Shown: positions 1 through 8,795, counted from the first letter of the stretch. The stretch is DNA of 64,000 nt from Kribbella italica (GCF_014205135.1 NZ_JACHMY010000001.1:6634001-6698000); one strand, 5' to 3'. Made by a program: numbers and translations. Notes: generated by a model not told the origin, from the sequence alone.

Positions 1-360
1 GGCGAACTGCAGCTCGTGACCCTGCTTGGTACGGGTCAGCTCGGGGGTCGCCATGATGCCCGCGTTGTTGATCAGGAGGTCCAGAGGCCCGTCCCAAGCG
101 GCGGTGAACGAGCGCACCGAGTCCAGGTCGGACAGGTCGAGCTGGCCAACAGTGACGTCACCGCTCAGCTCAGCAGCAAGACGCCGACCAGCGTCGACGT
201 TCCGTACGCCGAGCACGACAGCAGCCCCGTGAGCAGCCAGGGCTCGGGCAGTCTCCGCTCCGACGCCCGAGGTGGCACCAGTGACCAGTGCACGCCGGCC
301 GGTGAGGCTCACGCCGGCCAGGACTTCGTCGGCGGTTGTGGTGAATCCGAAGTTGTTCAT
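1..360 (-). CDS. SDR family oxidoreductase, N-terminal part (gene runs off the left edge)
   Basis: Reading leftward from an ATG at 360, the frame stays open to the window edge (120 codons). It shows the Rossmann start of a short-chain dehydrogenase: TGATSGVG (the TGxxxGxG NAD(P)-binding motif), then a conserved LDLSDLDSVR stretch and LLINNAGIM (the NNAG motif). The catalytic Tyr-Lys lies outside the window. It is divergent from the MmyB-type regulator at 461, an arrangement common in actinomycetes where the regulator controls the SDR. The substrate cannot be told. Confidence 0.9.
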   Translation of the reverse strand, partial: MNNFGFTTTADEVLAGVSLTGRRALVTGATSGVGAETARALAAHGAAVVLGVRNVDAGRRLAAELSGDVTVGQLDLSDLDSVRSFTAAWDGPLDLLINNAGIMATPELTRTKQGHELQFA

Positions 361-460
361 GCTCCGAGGGTGTGGCGCGCCCAGGAGCCGGAGAAGACCC
401 TGCTCACACTGGTATCCGCAGGGACAGGATGAGCGGAGCACGGCGACCTACTCTGGTGCC

Positions 461-1282
461 ATGAGCAATCTCGGCGAGTACCTGAAGGTACGCCGCGAGC
501 GGTTGCAGCCGGAGGACGTCGGGCTGCCCGGTGGCAGTCGCCGGCGAGTTCCGGGCCTGCGTCGCGAGGAAGTCGCCTTGCTGGCTGGTATCAGCGTCGA
601 GTACTACCTGCGCCTGGAGCAGGGGCGCGACCAGCACCCGTCGGACCAGGTGGTCGGCTCACTGGCCAGGGCGCTCCAGCTGGAGGCAGATGCCGAGTCC
701 TACTTGAAGAAACTGGCCGAGCCCGCCAGACCGTCCAGGCGCCGAGCGGCGAAGCCGGAGAAGGTCAGTGCCGGAGTACTGAGCCTGATCGACAGCTGGC
801 CGACCACCGCGGCACTGGTGCAGGGCAGGTACCTGACGACCCTCGCCACCAACCCGCTGGCCGTTGCCATCAGCCCCTACTTCGCACCGGGCGTGAACAC
901 GCTGCGGGCCGCGTTCCTGGAGCCCGAGATGCGCGAGCTGTACCGGGACTGGGAGGGGATGACCGGCAAGGCCGTTGCCTACCTGCGCTCGGTCATCGCC
1001 GACTCGCTCGACGACCCGCGCCTGCTGGAGCTGATCGGTGAGCTGAGCGTGCACAGCGAACGCTTCAGGACGCTCTGGGCCCGGCAGGACGTACGACGCA
1101 AGACGAGCGGCCTGACCGAGCTGAACCACCCACAGGTCGGCGAGCTCGACCTGCAGTACGAGAAGCTCGCCCTGCCTGGCACAGAAGGCCAGATGCTGAT
1201 CACCTACCACGCTGTCCCCGGTACGCCGTCCCACGAGAAGCTGGAACTCCTGGCACACCTCAGCGAACGTAGTCCACGGTGA
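461..1282 (+). CDS. XRE-family regulator with MmyB-like ligand-binding domain
   Basis: 273 residues from the ATG at 461; the open frame extends further upstream, but this start begins the typical MSNLGEYLKVRRERL N-terminus. Residues about 5-80 form the helix-turn-helix, with the hallmark RRRVPGLRREEVALLAGIS and YYLRLEQGRD segments. The rest matches the MmyB-like PAS-type domain of these regulators, including LTELNHPQVGELDLQYEKL near the C-terminus. The ligand is unknown. It is divergent from the SDR gene, which it may regulate. Its end overlaps the end of the convergent GH16-like gene by 23 bases. Confidence 0.9.
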   Translation: MSNLGEYLKVRRERLQPEDVGLPGGSRRRVPGLRREEVALLAGISVEYYLRLEQGRDQHPSDQVVGSLARALQLEADAESYLKKLAEPARPSRRRAAKPEKVSAGVLSLIDSWPTTAALVQGRYLTTLATNPLAVAISPYFAPGVNTLRAAFLEPEMRELYRDWEGMTGKAVAYLRSVIADSLDDPRLLELIGELSVHSERFRTLWARQDVRRKTSGLTELNHPQVGELDLQYEKLALPGTEGQMLITYHAVPGTPSHEKLELLAHLSERSPR

Positions 1283-1997
1283 AGCTGGGGACGTGCTGGT
1301 GGTCGGACCACTCGGGGAAGTCGAACACCGCCAGCATCAGTTGCATCGGGTACGCCGGCGGCCCGGCGCACCGGCGTACGGGCTGGTCGTCGACGTAGAA
1401 CTCGGCCTGCTCGGCGGTCCACTCGACGGCGTACGTGTGGAACTCGGCGACGTCGATCGGTAGCCGGACCGTCGTGAAGTCATCGGGGACCGACGGGTCC
1501 CGGAAGCTGTGCAGGCCGCAGCCGACCGCGGTCGAACCTGGTTCGAGCGCGTTGCCGAAGACCTCCATCACGCAGATCTCCGCGCAACGCTCGGGCTGGT
1601 CCTCCAGGCCGACCATCCACAGCGACACCATCGAACGCGGGGAGAGATCAGCCCGGGCGCGCAGCTCGATGCGGGCGGGGGCCGTGGGAGTCCAACCCCA
1701 GAAGGGCTCCTGCTCCTCCCGGACCAGCTGGCCGTCGCGGAACGGCTGCTGGCCGACAGTACTGCCGACTGGCCCGGAGTAGTTGCCGGACTGGATGCCG
1801 GACACCCGCAGCGGTGGCTGGTGGTCGTCGGCGCACCAGAGGCCCTGCTCCGGTGGGATGAACAGCCGCAGGTCAGAGCCGACCTGCTCGTACGACGCTG
1901 CCGAGGCCGCGCGGGAGCTCCAGTGCGGCAAGTAGTACGGCGACCACACGCTGGTGTCGAGCTGCATCAGCCCATCATCGGCCGGGCTGTCGCCCAT
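1260..1997 (-). CDS. GH16-like concanavalin-type lectin/glucanase protein with altered catalytic motif
   Basis: 245 residues. The C-terminal half (EFHTYAVEWTAEQAEFYVDD) is the typical GH16 beta-jelly-roll strand pair. The position of the GH16 catalytic signature (normally E-x-D-x-x-E) reads EICVME, so the two glutamates are kept but the assisting aspartate is a cysteine. No signal peptide is visible, so it would be cytoplasmic. Starts at 1997 or 1967 (MQLDTS) are both possible and neither has a clear ribosome site. It may be a non-catalytic or altered glycan-binding protein. The fold call is fairly firm; the activity is unknown. Confidence 0.7.
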   Translation of the reverse strand: MGDSPADDGLMQLDTSVWSPYYLPHWSSRAASAASYEQVGSDLRLFIPPEQGLWCADDHQPPLRVSGIQSGNYSGPVGSTVGQQPFRDGQLVREEQEPFWGWTPTAPARIELRARADLSPRSMVSLWMVGLEDQPERCAEICVMEVFGNALEPGSTAVGCGLHSFRDPSVPDDFTTVRLPIDVAEFHTYAVEWTAEQAEFYVDDQPVRRCAGPPAYPMQLMLAVFDFPEWSDHQHVPSFTVDYVR

Positions 1998-2037
1998 GTC
2001 ACGGGTCGGTGGGACCCTCAGGCGGGAGAATGGGGCG

Positions 2038-2904
2038 GTGGATCACCAGGACGACCTAGCCCGCCAGTTCGAGCAGGACCGCGGCCATCTGCGTGCGGTG
2101 GCGTACCGGATGCTCGGCTCGATCAGTGAGGCCGAGGACGCGGTCCAGGAGGCTTGGCTGCGCCTGAGCCGGTCGGACGTGAGTGAGGTGGCCAATCTGA
2201 CCGGCTGGCTCACCACGGTGGTCTCCCGGGTCTGCCTAGACCTGCTGCGGTCGCGCAAGTCGCGGCGGGAGGACCCGATCGACACCTGGGTGCCGGACCC
2301 GGTGGTGAGCTGGCTGGACCCGGAGGAGGAGGTCCTCCAGGCCGACGCGGTCGGGCTGGCCATGCTCGTTGTACTGGAGGCGCTGTCGCCGGCTGAGCGG
2401 ATCGCCTTCGTGCTGCACGACCTGTTCGCGGTGAGCTTCGACGAGGTCGCGCTGATCCTCGACAAGAGCTCGGCGGCGACCCGGCAGCTGGCGAGCCGGG
2501 CGCGGCGGCGGGTCCAGGGTGCGCCGACCGGCGACGGAGACGTGGGCCGCCAGCGCGAGGCGATCGAGGCGTTCCTGACCGCAGCGCGCGACGGCGATTT
2601 CGAGGCACTGCTCGCCGTACTGGATCCGAACGTTGTACTGCGGGCCGACGCCGGCCGGGTGCCCGCAGACGCTCTCGCAGCGTCGCGGTTCGTGCAGGGC
2701 GCGAAGGCGGTCGTCGAGCAGGCGCTGCTGTTCGCGCGGATGGCGCCGTACACGCAGGTCGCGACGGTCAACGGCGCACCCGGCGTGATCACGGTGATGA
2801 ACGGCGAGCTGTTCGGCGTGATGGCCGTCGAGGTCCGCGACGGCCGGATCGTCGAGATCAACATCCTCGCCGACACCGAGCGGCTGCAGGCCCTGCCGAA
2901 ATAG
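2038..2904 (+). CDS. ECF41-type RNA polymerase sigma factor with SnoaL-like C-terminal domain
   Basis: 288 residues from the GTG at 2038, which has a GGGAG ribosome site just upstream. Sigma region 2 is seen as LRAVAYRMLGSISEAEDAVQEAWLR (split here by normal family variation) and region 4 as LSPAERIAFVLHDLF...FDEVALIL. The remaining ~110 residues form a SnoaL/NTF2-like domain typical of ECF41 factors, in which it modulates activity in place of an anti-sigma factor. The next gene, an FAD-linked oxidase 72 bases downstream, is the likely co-transcribed partner or target. The stimulus is unknown. Confidence 0.9.
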   Translation: MDHQDDLARQFEQDRGHLRAVAYRMLGSISEAEDAVQEAWLRLSRSDVSEVANLTGWLTTVVSRVCLDLLRSRKSRREDPIDTWVPDPVVSWLDPEEEVLQADAVGLAMLVVLEALSPAERIAFVLHDLFAVSFDEVALILDKSSAATRQLASRARRRVQGAPTGDGDVGRQREAIEAFLTAARDGDFEALLAVLDPNVVLRADAGRVPADALAASRFVQGAKAVVEQALLFARMAPYTQVATVNGAPGVITVMNGELFGVMAVEVRDGRIVEINILADTERLQALPK

Positions 2905-2976
2905 TTCTCCGCACCGTGTCGATTTCGCGCTCCCTCGCTCGACTTACCTGTGAGACCAGGGAGAACGGAGCGCGGG

Positions 2977-4245
2977 ATGAGCGTGCAGGTGATTCAGGCA
3001 GTCGGCGCCGACGTGGTGGCGGGGCTGCTCGGGAACGGGTTCAACGGCGCGATCCACCAGCCGGGCGACGCCCAGTACGACGAGCAGCGGCGCGCACTGG
3101 TGCCGACGTTCGACTCGCGGCCGCTCGTGGTCGCCGAGGCGTTCGCGCGCAGTGACGTGCAGGCCGCCGTACGGATGGCTCGTGAGTACGGCGTACCGAT
3201 CGCGGTCCAGGCGACCGGGCACGGCACGCGGGTGCCGGCCGACGGCGGGATCCTGCTCAAGACGTCCGCGATGACGTCGCTCCTGATCGACCCCGAGCGC
3301 CGGATCGCCAAGGTCGGGCCGGGCGTGCGCTGGGGCGCTGTCCTCGACGCGGCCCAGGACTTCGGGCTCGTGGGCCTCGCCGGTTCGTCCCGCGACGTCG
3401 GCGTGACCGGCTACACGCTCGGTGGGGGCGTCGGCTGGCTGGCCCGCAAGTTCGGGTACGCCGCCGACAGCGTGATCCGCGCCGAGGTGGTCACCGCCGA
3501 CGGCCGCGTCGTCACGGCCACCGCGGACGAGCACCCGGACCTCTTCTGGGCGATCCGCGGCGGCACCGGCAACTTCGGCATCGTCACGTCGCTCGAGTTT
3601 CGCCTCTACCCGGTCAGCGAGGTGTACGCCGGCATCCTCTACTTCGCCGCCGACGCCGCGACCCTGAAGGCGTACCGCGACTGGACCACCACGATCCCCA
3701 ACGACCTGAGCACCGCGATCACCCTGTCGACCCGCGACGGCCGACGCATGATCGGCCTCAAGATCCTGTACGCCGCGGAGGCCGCGCTCGCCGAGCACCT
3801 GCTCAAGCCGCTGTACGCCGTCGCCGGCCCGATCCTCGACGGCGAGCTGCGGACGACCGCCTTCGCCGAGACCGCGATGGGCGGCACGCCGGCCCGCTAC
3901 CTCGACCTGGTCGACGAGTTGCCCGACGACCTGCTCGACGCGCTCGCGGCGCTCGACGGCCCGACCGTCGAGCTCCGCCACTGGTCCGGCGCGATGGCCA
4001 ACCCCGGACCCGGTGCAGGACCGGTCGCGCACCGCGGGGCGCCGTACTCGCTGATCATCGACCAGGAGGTCCCCGAGCTGGCCGAGGTCCTGCGCCCGAC
4101 TGGGCGGACGTTCGTCAACTTCCTCGCCGACCCGGCCCGCACCTCCACGGCGTACGCGACGACCGACCACACCCGGCTGCGCGCGATCAAGCGGCGCTAC
4201 GACCCGGAGAACCTGTTCCGCCTGAACCACAACATCAGGCCCTGA
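2977..4245 (+). CDS. FAD-linked oxidase, berberine-bridge-enzyme-like (PCMH-type FAD domain)
   Basis: 422 residues from the ATG at 2977, preceded by GGGAG. The N-terminal PCMH-type FAD domain contains the TGHGTR segment whose His usually carries covalent FAD, and VGVTGYTLGGGVGWLARKFG. The C-terminus RYDPENLFRLNHNIRP is the classic BBE tail. The cysteine that makes bicovalent attachment in many BBE enzymes is not seen in the SSRDVG segment, so single covalent attachment through His is inferred. It lies 72 bases after the ECF41 sigma gene and is followed by a strong terminator. The substrate is unknown. Confidence 0.9.
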   Translation: MSVQVIQAVGADVVAGLLGNGFNGAIHQPGDAQYDEQRRALVPTFDSRPLVVAEAFARSDVQAAVRMAREYGVPIAVQATGHGTRVPADGGILLKTSAMTSLLIDPERRIAKVGPGVRWGAVLDAAQDFGLVGLAGSSRDVGVTGYTLGGGVGWLARKFGYAADSVIRAEVVTADGRVVTATADEHPDLFWAIRGGTGNFGIVTSLEFRLYPVSEVYAGILYFAADAATLKAYRDWTTTIPNDLSTAITLSTRDGRRMIGLKILYAAEAALAEHLLKPLYAVAGPILDGELRTTAFAETAMGGTPARYLDLVDELPDDLLDALAALDGPTVELRHWSGAMANPGPGAGPVAHRGAPYSLIIDQEVPELAEVLRPTGRTFVNFLADPARTSTAYATTDHTRLRAIKRRYDPENLFRLNHNIRP

Positions 4246-4251
4246 ACACGT

Positions 4252-4286
4252 CGAAAGGGCCCGGACGTGATGTCCGGGCCCTTTCG
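4252..4286. terminator. Bidirectional terminator hairpin
   Basis: A perfect 15-bp stem (CGAAAGGGCCCGGAC and its complement) with a 5-base loop lies between two genes whose 3' ends face each other, the FAD oxidase (+) and the SH3-domain protein (-). Confidence 0.9.
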
Positions 4287-4314
4287 GCAGGGCGGTTCAA
4301 GGCCCCGAGCGTGC

Positions 4315-5301
4315 TTAGACCGTGCCCTCGCTGCCGTAGACGGTGACGTGGACGTGGTCGAAGTGGTTGGCGGTCGCGCCGCCGCGGTCCTCCATGCCGC
4401 GCCAGCCTTCGCTGCCGCGCTGCACGGTCCAGATCCGCTGCTCCCAGATGACCTCGCTGACGCCGAGCTCCTTGGCGTGCGAGCGCACGTACGCCGCGAT
4501 CTCGTCGCCGGTCGAGCCGGTCACCATGATGTCGAGCGCGCGGCCGCTGCCGTGCTCGCCGCCGTCGCCGGAGCGGACACCGCCGTACGACGACACCGAC
4601 GGGAACAGCGCGCAGACGGCGCGGTGCACCCGGATCGCGTCGGCGGACAGGCCGTCCTCGACACCCGAGCCGGACTTGCAGGCCTTCGACGAGACGCCGT
4701 CGGCGGCCTCCTCGGCCTCGGCCACCGGCTTGGTGGCCGACAGGTACTCGGCCTTGACCCAGCGGGCCACGTCGTTGCGGACGATCTGCGCCCAGGCGCC
4801 CTGGACCTCGCCGGTGACCGAGACCTTGCTGCCCTTGGACAGGACGGTCAGCAGGCTGCCCTTCTGCTCGGGCGCGGTCCAGACGTTCAGGTCCGTGGTG
4901 GTGAACTTGCTGCCGGTGATCTTCAGCGGCTGCGTCTTGACCGTCTCCGCGGCGCGGGTCTTCGCCGTCTTCGTCGGGATCGGCGCCTGCTTCTTCAGGT
5001 GCTTGGCGACCGGCGGGGCCTTCGGCTTGGCCGAAGGCGGGGTGCTCGGCTTCAGGTCGAGCGGCGGGCGGTACGCGTCCCGGCTGGTCTGGGTCTCACG
5101 CGCAAGCTGCAGGGGAGAGCTTGCGAGCGGGGCATCGACCGTCGGGGCCTGGTCGGGGAAGGCGACTGCCGACCCGGTGGCCATCAGCGCCACCGCCGCG
5201 CCGGGGACCGCAACCTTCACGATGCCGGGGCGGATGACCTTACGGCGCGGTTGACGGTGCCGCGCCTGTCTATGCCGTCCTTCAGTCACTGAATTTCCCA
5301 A
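4315..5301 (-). CDS. Secreted SH3-domain protein with M15/ARB_07466-like C-terminal domain
   Basis: 328 residues. A basic N-terminus is followed by a hydrophobic segment (IVKVAVPGAAVALMATGSAVA, residues about 27-47), which could be a signal peptide or anchor. Next come a Pro/Lys/Ala-rich linker (about 60-125), a bacterial SH3 domain (about 130-190: DLNVWTAPEQKGSLLTVLSKG) and a C-terminal domain with GSGRALDIMV and NHFDHVHVTV. In that domain the His/Asp pattern resembles M15-type zinc peptidases. It probably acts on or binds the cell wall. Start alternatives are the ATG at 5301 and a GTG four codons later (5289). Whether it is catalytic is not established. Confidence 0.85.
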   Translation of the reverse strand: MGNSVTEGRHRQARHRQPRRKVIRPGIVKVAVPGAAVALMATGSAVAFPDQAPTVDAPLASSPLQLARETQTSRDAYRPPLDLKPSTPPSAKPKAPPVAKHLKKQAPIPTKTAKTRAAETVKTQPLKITGSKFTTTDLNVWTAPEQKGSLLTVLSKGSKVSVTGEVQGAWAQIVRNDVARWVKAEYLSATKPVAEAEEAADGVSSKACKSGSGVEDGLSADAIRVHRAVCALFPSVSSYGGVRSGDGGEHGSGRALDIMVTGSTGDEIAAYVRSHAKELGVSEVIWEQRIWTVQRGSEGWRGMEDRGGATANHFDHVHVTVYGSEGTV

Positions 5302-5474
5302 TCGGTCGAGACCAAAACGTTATCGACCGGAGGAGTCAAGCACAGAAACCACTCGGTCTCCCAACTCCGCGCGAGTTTTAACGCATTACGAACGTGTCGC
5401 CGCCGGATTTCACGCTGAACGGGGTGTGATCTTGCCGGCGGCGCCGCGCCGTACGGTCTGTTTCACTGCGTGTC

Positions 5475-6248
5475 ATGGATCAGGGCTTCAGGATCGTGAC
5501 CGGTGAGGTGTCCCGGCTGGTGATCGACCGGGTCGGCAAGCGCAACGCCCTGACCCGGGAGATGTGGGAGGCGCTGCCGGGACTGCTCGAGCCGCTCGCG
5601 GTGGACCCGGCGGTCAAGGTCCTGGTGGTCTCCGGGGCCGGGCCGACGTTCTCCGCCGGGGCGGACATCTCCGAGCTGGTCGCCGGCGCCGATCCGGCCG
5701 ACCCGATGGCCGAGATCCGGGCCGCGAACCTGCGCGCCCAGGCGGCGCTGCGGGAGTTCCCGAAGCCGACGCTCGCGGTGATCCGCGGGCACTGCATCGG
5801 CGGCGGGCTGGAGATCGCGGTCAACTGCGACTTCCGGTTCGCGGCGCACGGCAGCACGTTCGGTGTCACGCCGGCCCGGATCGGTGTGGTCTACCCGCCG
5901 GCCGCGGTCAAGGTGCTGCTCGACCTGGTCGGACCGGCGACGACGAAGTACCTGCTGTTCAGCGGTGAGCTGCTGTCCGCCGGCCAGGCCGAGCTGAAGG
6001 GGCTGGTCGACCGGGTCGTGGCCGCCGACGACCTGGACGTCGACGTCGACGCTTTCGCGGCGAAACTGGTCGCCCGGTCGCAGCTGACGAACCGTTCCGC
6101 GAAGGAAACCGTGAACTCCTTGCTGGCGGGCGAAGACGCTGACCAGACGGCGTACAAGCGGTACCAGGAGACGATCTCGAGCGGTGAACTGACCGAGGGT
6201 GTGCGCGCGTTCACCGAGAAGCGCACCCCGCGGTTCGGCTGGAACTGA
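5475..6248 (+). CDS. Enoyl-CoA hydratase/isomerase family protein (crotonase)
   Basis: 257 residues. It has KRNALTREMWEAL near the N-terminus, the oxyanion-hole segment TFSAGADISEL and the second loop HCIGGGLEIAVNCDFRFA, then FGVTPARIGVVYPP, all in the positions expected of crotonases. It would act on an acyl-CoA thioester. The gene stands alone, 173 bases from the divergent SH3 gene, so the pathway cannot be told. Confidence 0.92.
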   Translation: MDQGFRIVTGEVSRLVIDRVGKRNALTREMWEALPGLLEPLAVDPAVKVLVVSGAGPTFSAGADISELVAGADPADPMAEIRAANLRAQAALREFPKPTLAVIRGHCIGGGLEIAVNCDFRFAAHGSTFGVTPARIGVVYPPAAVKVLLDLVGPATTKYLLFSGELLSAGQAELKGLVDRVVAADDLDVDVDAFAAKLVARSQLTNRSAKETVNSLLAGEDADQTAYKRYQETISSGELTEGVRAFTEKRTPRFGWN

Positions 6249-6344
6249 TCAAACGACCGTTGGACGTTTGGCGCTGCGTCCGGACTGGGCACAGGAGTCG
6301 AGCCGCCACCCCCGCCTGGGCGGCGTCATGACTAAGGAGGCTTC

Positions 6345-6500
6345 ATGCTCATCCTCGGACTGATCCTGCTACTGCTGGGATTCTTCCTGAGTATCCCGAT
6401 CCTGTGGACCATCGGGATCATCCTGCTCGTGATCGGAGCAGTGCTGTTCATCCTCGGATCGACCGGGCGCGCTGTCGGGGGACGACGCCACTGGTTCTGA
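6345..6500 (+). CDS. Small two-helix membrane protein (DUF6131-like)
   Basis: 51 residues with an excellent AAGGAGG ribosome site ending four bases before the ATG. Almost the whole chain is two hydrophobic helices (LILGLILLLLGFFLS and WTIGIILLVIGAVLFILG) followed by the tail GRAVGGRRHWF. Such tails (GRxVGGRRHxF) are typical of a small actinobacterial membrane family I recall as DUF6131. The function is unknown. A terminator follows immediately. Confidence 0.85.
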   Translation: MLILGLILLLLGFFLSIPILWTIGIILLVIGAVLFILGSTGRAVGGRRHWF

Positions 6501-6516
6501 GTCGCGAACAGCTGAA

Positions 6517-6558
6517 CGACGGGACCCCGCGGGCCTTCGGGCTTGCGGGGTCCCGTCG
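6517..6558 (+). terminator. Terminator after the small membrane protein
   Basis: CGACGGGACCCCGC pairs perfectly over 14 bp with 6545-6558, loop of 14 bases. It lies between the small membrane gene and the YCII gene. Confidence 0.85.
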
Positions 6559-6577
6559 GTTCGTTAGCATCCCGAGG

Positions 6578-6925
6578 ATGAAGTACCTGGTCCTCATCTT
6601 CGGCAACACCGACAACACGTGGACCGGCTCCGCCGACGACGTCGCGGCGATCCGGTCCCTGACCGCGCTGAAGCACGCGCTGGCCGCGTCCGGCGAGCTG
6701 GTCAGCTCCGAAGGGCTGAACTTCCCCAGCTCCGGCAAGGTCGTGCGGATCCGCGACGGTGTCCGGGTGATCACCGACGGCCCGTACGGCGAGGCGAAGG
6801 AACAGGTCGCCGGCTACTTCATGATCGACACGTCCGACGAGCGGGCCGAGGAGATCGCCGGCCAGGTCGCCGCGATCATCGGTGACCGGGTTGAGCTGCG
6901 GGGGACGCTGCTGTCGGCTCCGTAG
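6578..6925 (+). CDS. YCII-related (DGPF-type) protein
   Basis: 115 residues. MKYLVLIFG starts a ferredoxin-like fold and TDGPYGEAKEQVAGYFMID is the DGPF/YCII signature. Proteins of this family usually sit next to ECF sigma factors, as the second copy at 8421 does; this copy instead converges on a drug exporter. Its last 50 bases overlap the end of the exporter gene on the other strand. The biochemical role is unknown. Confidence 0.88.
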   Translation: MKYLVLIFGNTDNTWTGSADDVAAIRSLTALKHALAASGELVSSEGLNFPSSGKVVRIRDGVRVITDGPYGEAKEQVAGYFMIDTSDERAEEIAGQVAAIIGDRVELRGTLLSAP

Positions 6926-8276
6926 CGCGGGTCCTCAACAGCCCTGCGCCGACCAGTCCGACCGCGACGAAGGCCCAGCACGCCGCGAAAGCAACGCGGT
7001 AGCCGGCAGTCAGTCCAGCCGGGCTGGAGCCGCTGCTGTGCGCCGTAGCGACAGCAGACAGTACGGCGATGCCGACTGCTCCACCGATCTGGAAGCTGGC
7101 GTTCTGCAGCCCTGAGGCGACGCCGGCGTCGTCCCCGGTCACCTGAGCCAGGGCGGAGATGGACCCGGCGACCGTACCGGCGCCCAGGCCGGCTCCGAAG
7201 AAGGTCAGCCCCCAGAAGGCCAGCTCGAAGTAGCCGGACTCCACCGTCAGCCTGCTCATCGCCGTAGCGCCGACACCGGTCAGCAGCAGTGACACCGCGG
7301 CGACCGGGCGAGCGCCGACCCGCGTGACCAGGTTCTGCCCGACCATCGAGCCGCAGACCGCCGCGGCTGCCAGTACCGAGGACATCAGCCCGTACTGGAT
7401 CGCCGAGATGCCGAGCGCGAGCTGGGCGTACTGCGTGTAGACGTAGTTCAGCCCGAACGCGCCGAGCCCGAAGGCGATCGTGATCAGGTTCCCGCCGATC
7501 AGTGCGCGCGAGCGGAACAGCCTCAGCGGTACGAGCGGAGCTGCCGACCGCTTCTCCACCAGGACGAACAGGGCGAACAGAGCGGCTGAGACGAGCGCCA
7601 GCAGCGTGGTGCGTCCGGCGGACGACTCCGGCGCCTCGATCACGGCGTACACGAGCACGATGAGGGCGGCGGTCACAGTGACCGCTCCGGTGAGGTCGAA
7701 GCCGCGTTTGCCGGGGCCACGGCTGTCCTGCAGCAGTACTGGCGCCAGTGCGATGACCAGTAGGCACACGGGCACGTTGATGAAGAAGATCCACTGCCAG
7801 CCGAGCCCGTCCGTCACCGGGCCGCCGATCAGCGACCCCGCCGTACCGCCGACTCCGCTGGTCGCGCCCCAGATGCCCAGCGCCTTGTTGCGCTCCGGGC
7901 CGTCCGGGAACGTGGTCATCACGATGGAGAGCGCACTGGGAGCCAGTACGGCGGCCGCGATCCCCTGCAGCCCGCGGGCCAGGACCAGCGCGTCACCTGA
8001 CCAGGCGAAGCCGCAGAGCAGGGACGAGCCGGCGAAGACGGCCAGGCCGACGATCAGCACCCGCCGCCGGCCCAGCAGGTCGGACACCCGCCCGCCCAGC
8101 AGGAGGAGGCCGCCGAACATCAGCGCGTAGCCGCTGGGGACCCACTGGACGCCGCCGGACGAGAAGGTCAGGTCCTGCTCGATCGACGGTACGGCGACCA
8201 GCACGATCGACGCGTCCAGGATGATCATGAAGCCGGTCAGGCAGAGCAGGGCCAGCGCGAGCCAGCGTTTCGGCAT
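6876..8276 (-). CDS. DHA2-family MFS drug/proton antiporter (14 TM)
   Basis: 466 residues from the ATG at 8276, which has GGAGG eight bases upstream. It shows MFS motif A (GGRVSDLLGRRRVL), motif D1 (LDASIVLVAVPSIEQDL) and the DHA2-typical WQWIFFINVPVCL. About 14 hydrophobic segments fit the EmrB/QacA class. It should export small hydrophobic compounds using the proton gradient. A YCII-ECF42 pair is divergent upstream and might respond to the same stress. Its 3' end overlaps the YCII gene at 6578-6925 by 50 bases. Confidence 0.93.
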   Translation of the reverse strand: MPKRWLALALLCLTGFMIILDASIVLVAVPSIEQDLTFSSGGVQWVPSGYALMFGGLLLLGGRVSDLLGRRRVLIVGLAVFAGSSLLCGFAWSGDALVLARGLQGIAAAVLAPSALSIVMTTFPDGPERNKALGIWGATSGVGGTAGSLIGGPVTDGLGWQWIFFINVPVCLLVIALAPVLLQDSRGPGKRGFDLTGAVTVTAALIVLVYAVIEAPESSAGRTTLLALVSAALFALFVLVEKRSAAPLVPLRLFRSRALIGGNLITIAFGLGAFGLNYVYTQYAQLALGISAIQYGLMSSVLAAAAVCGSMVGQNLVTRVGARPVAAVSLLLTGVGATAMSRLTVESGYFELAFWGLTFFGAGLGAGTVAGSISALAQVTGDDAGVASGLQNASFQIGGAVGIAVLSAVATAHSSGSSPAGLTAGYRVAFAACWAFVAVGLVGAGLLRTRATEPTAASPAAQPGHR

Positions 8277-8420
8277 GAGGTCCTCCGTACGACGGGTGGT
8301 TGTCACGGAGAACGTCGGCGCCGCACGGCACCGGCTCGACATTCGGGCACTGTCGAATCCGGGGGCGTTGTTCCGACGTACCGGGCGAGAGGGGTTACAG
8401 GGACCTCGTCGACCGTCAGG

Positions 8421-8795
8421 ATGGTGACCGTGAAGTACATGCTGCTGATCTACTCCAACCCGGAGAGCTGGGCGGGACTGTCCGCCGAGCAGCGGGAGGA
8501 CCTGTCGCGGTCGCACCAGGACCTGACCCGCGAGCTGACCGAGCAGGGTCTGCTGGTCAGCGCGGCCGGGCTGGCCGACCCCATCACCACCCGGACGGTC
8601 TCGGTGGACGCCGACAACACCCGCAGCACCACCGACGGCCCGTACGCCGAGGCCAAGGAGCACCTGGCGGGCTTCTACCTGGTGGAGTGCGAGGACATCG
8701 ACCAGGCGATCGACTACGCCGCGCGGATGCCGGACGCCAAGTACGTGGCGGTGGAGGTCCGGCCGGTGATGGACGCGTCCGGGCTGGAGATGTGA
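8421..8795 (+). CDS. YCII-related (DGPF-type) protein, partner of the ECF42 sigma factor
   Basis: 124 residues from the ATG at 8421; a GTG at 8430 (giving MKYMLLIYSNP) is an equally likely start. It contains TTDGPYAEAKEHLAGFYLVE, the family signature. The stop codon overlaps the GTG start of the ECF42 sigma gene by four bases, so the two are translationally coupled. DGPF proteins are the standard genomic partner of ECF42 factors, but their molecular role is not settled. Confidence 0.92.
   Translation: MVTVKYMLLIYSNPESWAGLSAEQREDLSRSHQDLTRELTEQGLLVSAAGLADPITTRTVSVDADNTRSTTDGPYAEAKEHLAGFYLVECEDIDQAIDYAARMPDAKYVAVEVRPVMDASGLEM

Noticed and set aside
1991..2037. ECF41 autoregulatory promoter (TGTCAC at 1997)
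   Set aside because: The -35-like box is present, but no CGTC -10 lies at the expected 16-base distance.
5302..5474. A ydaO-type c-di-AMP riboswitch upstream of the SH3/M15-like gene
   Set aside because: Such genes often have one, but the 173-base gap shows no conserved helices I can match.
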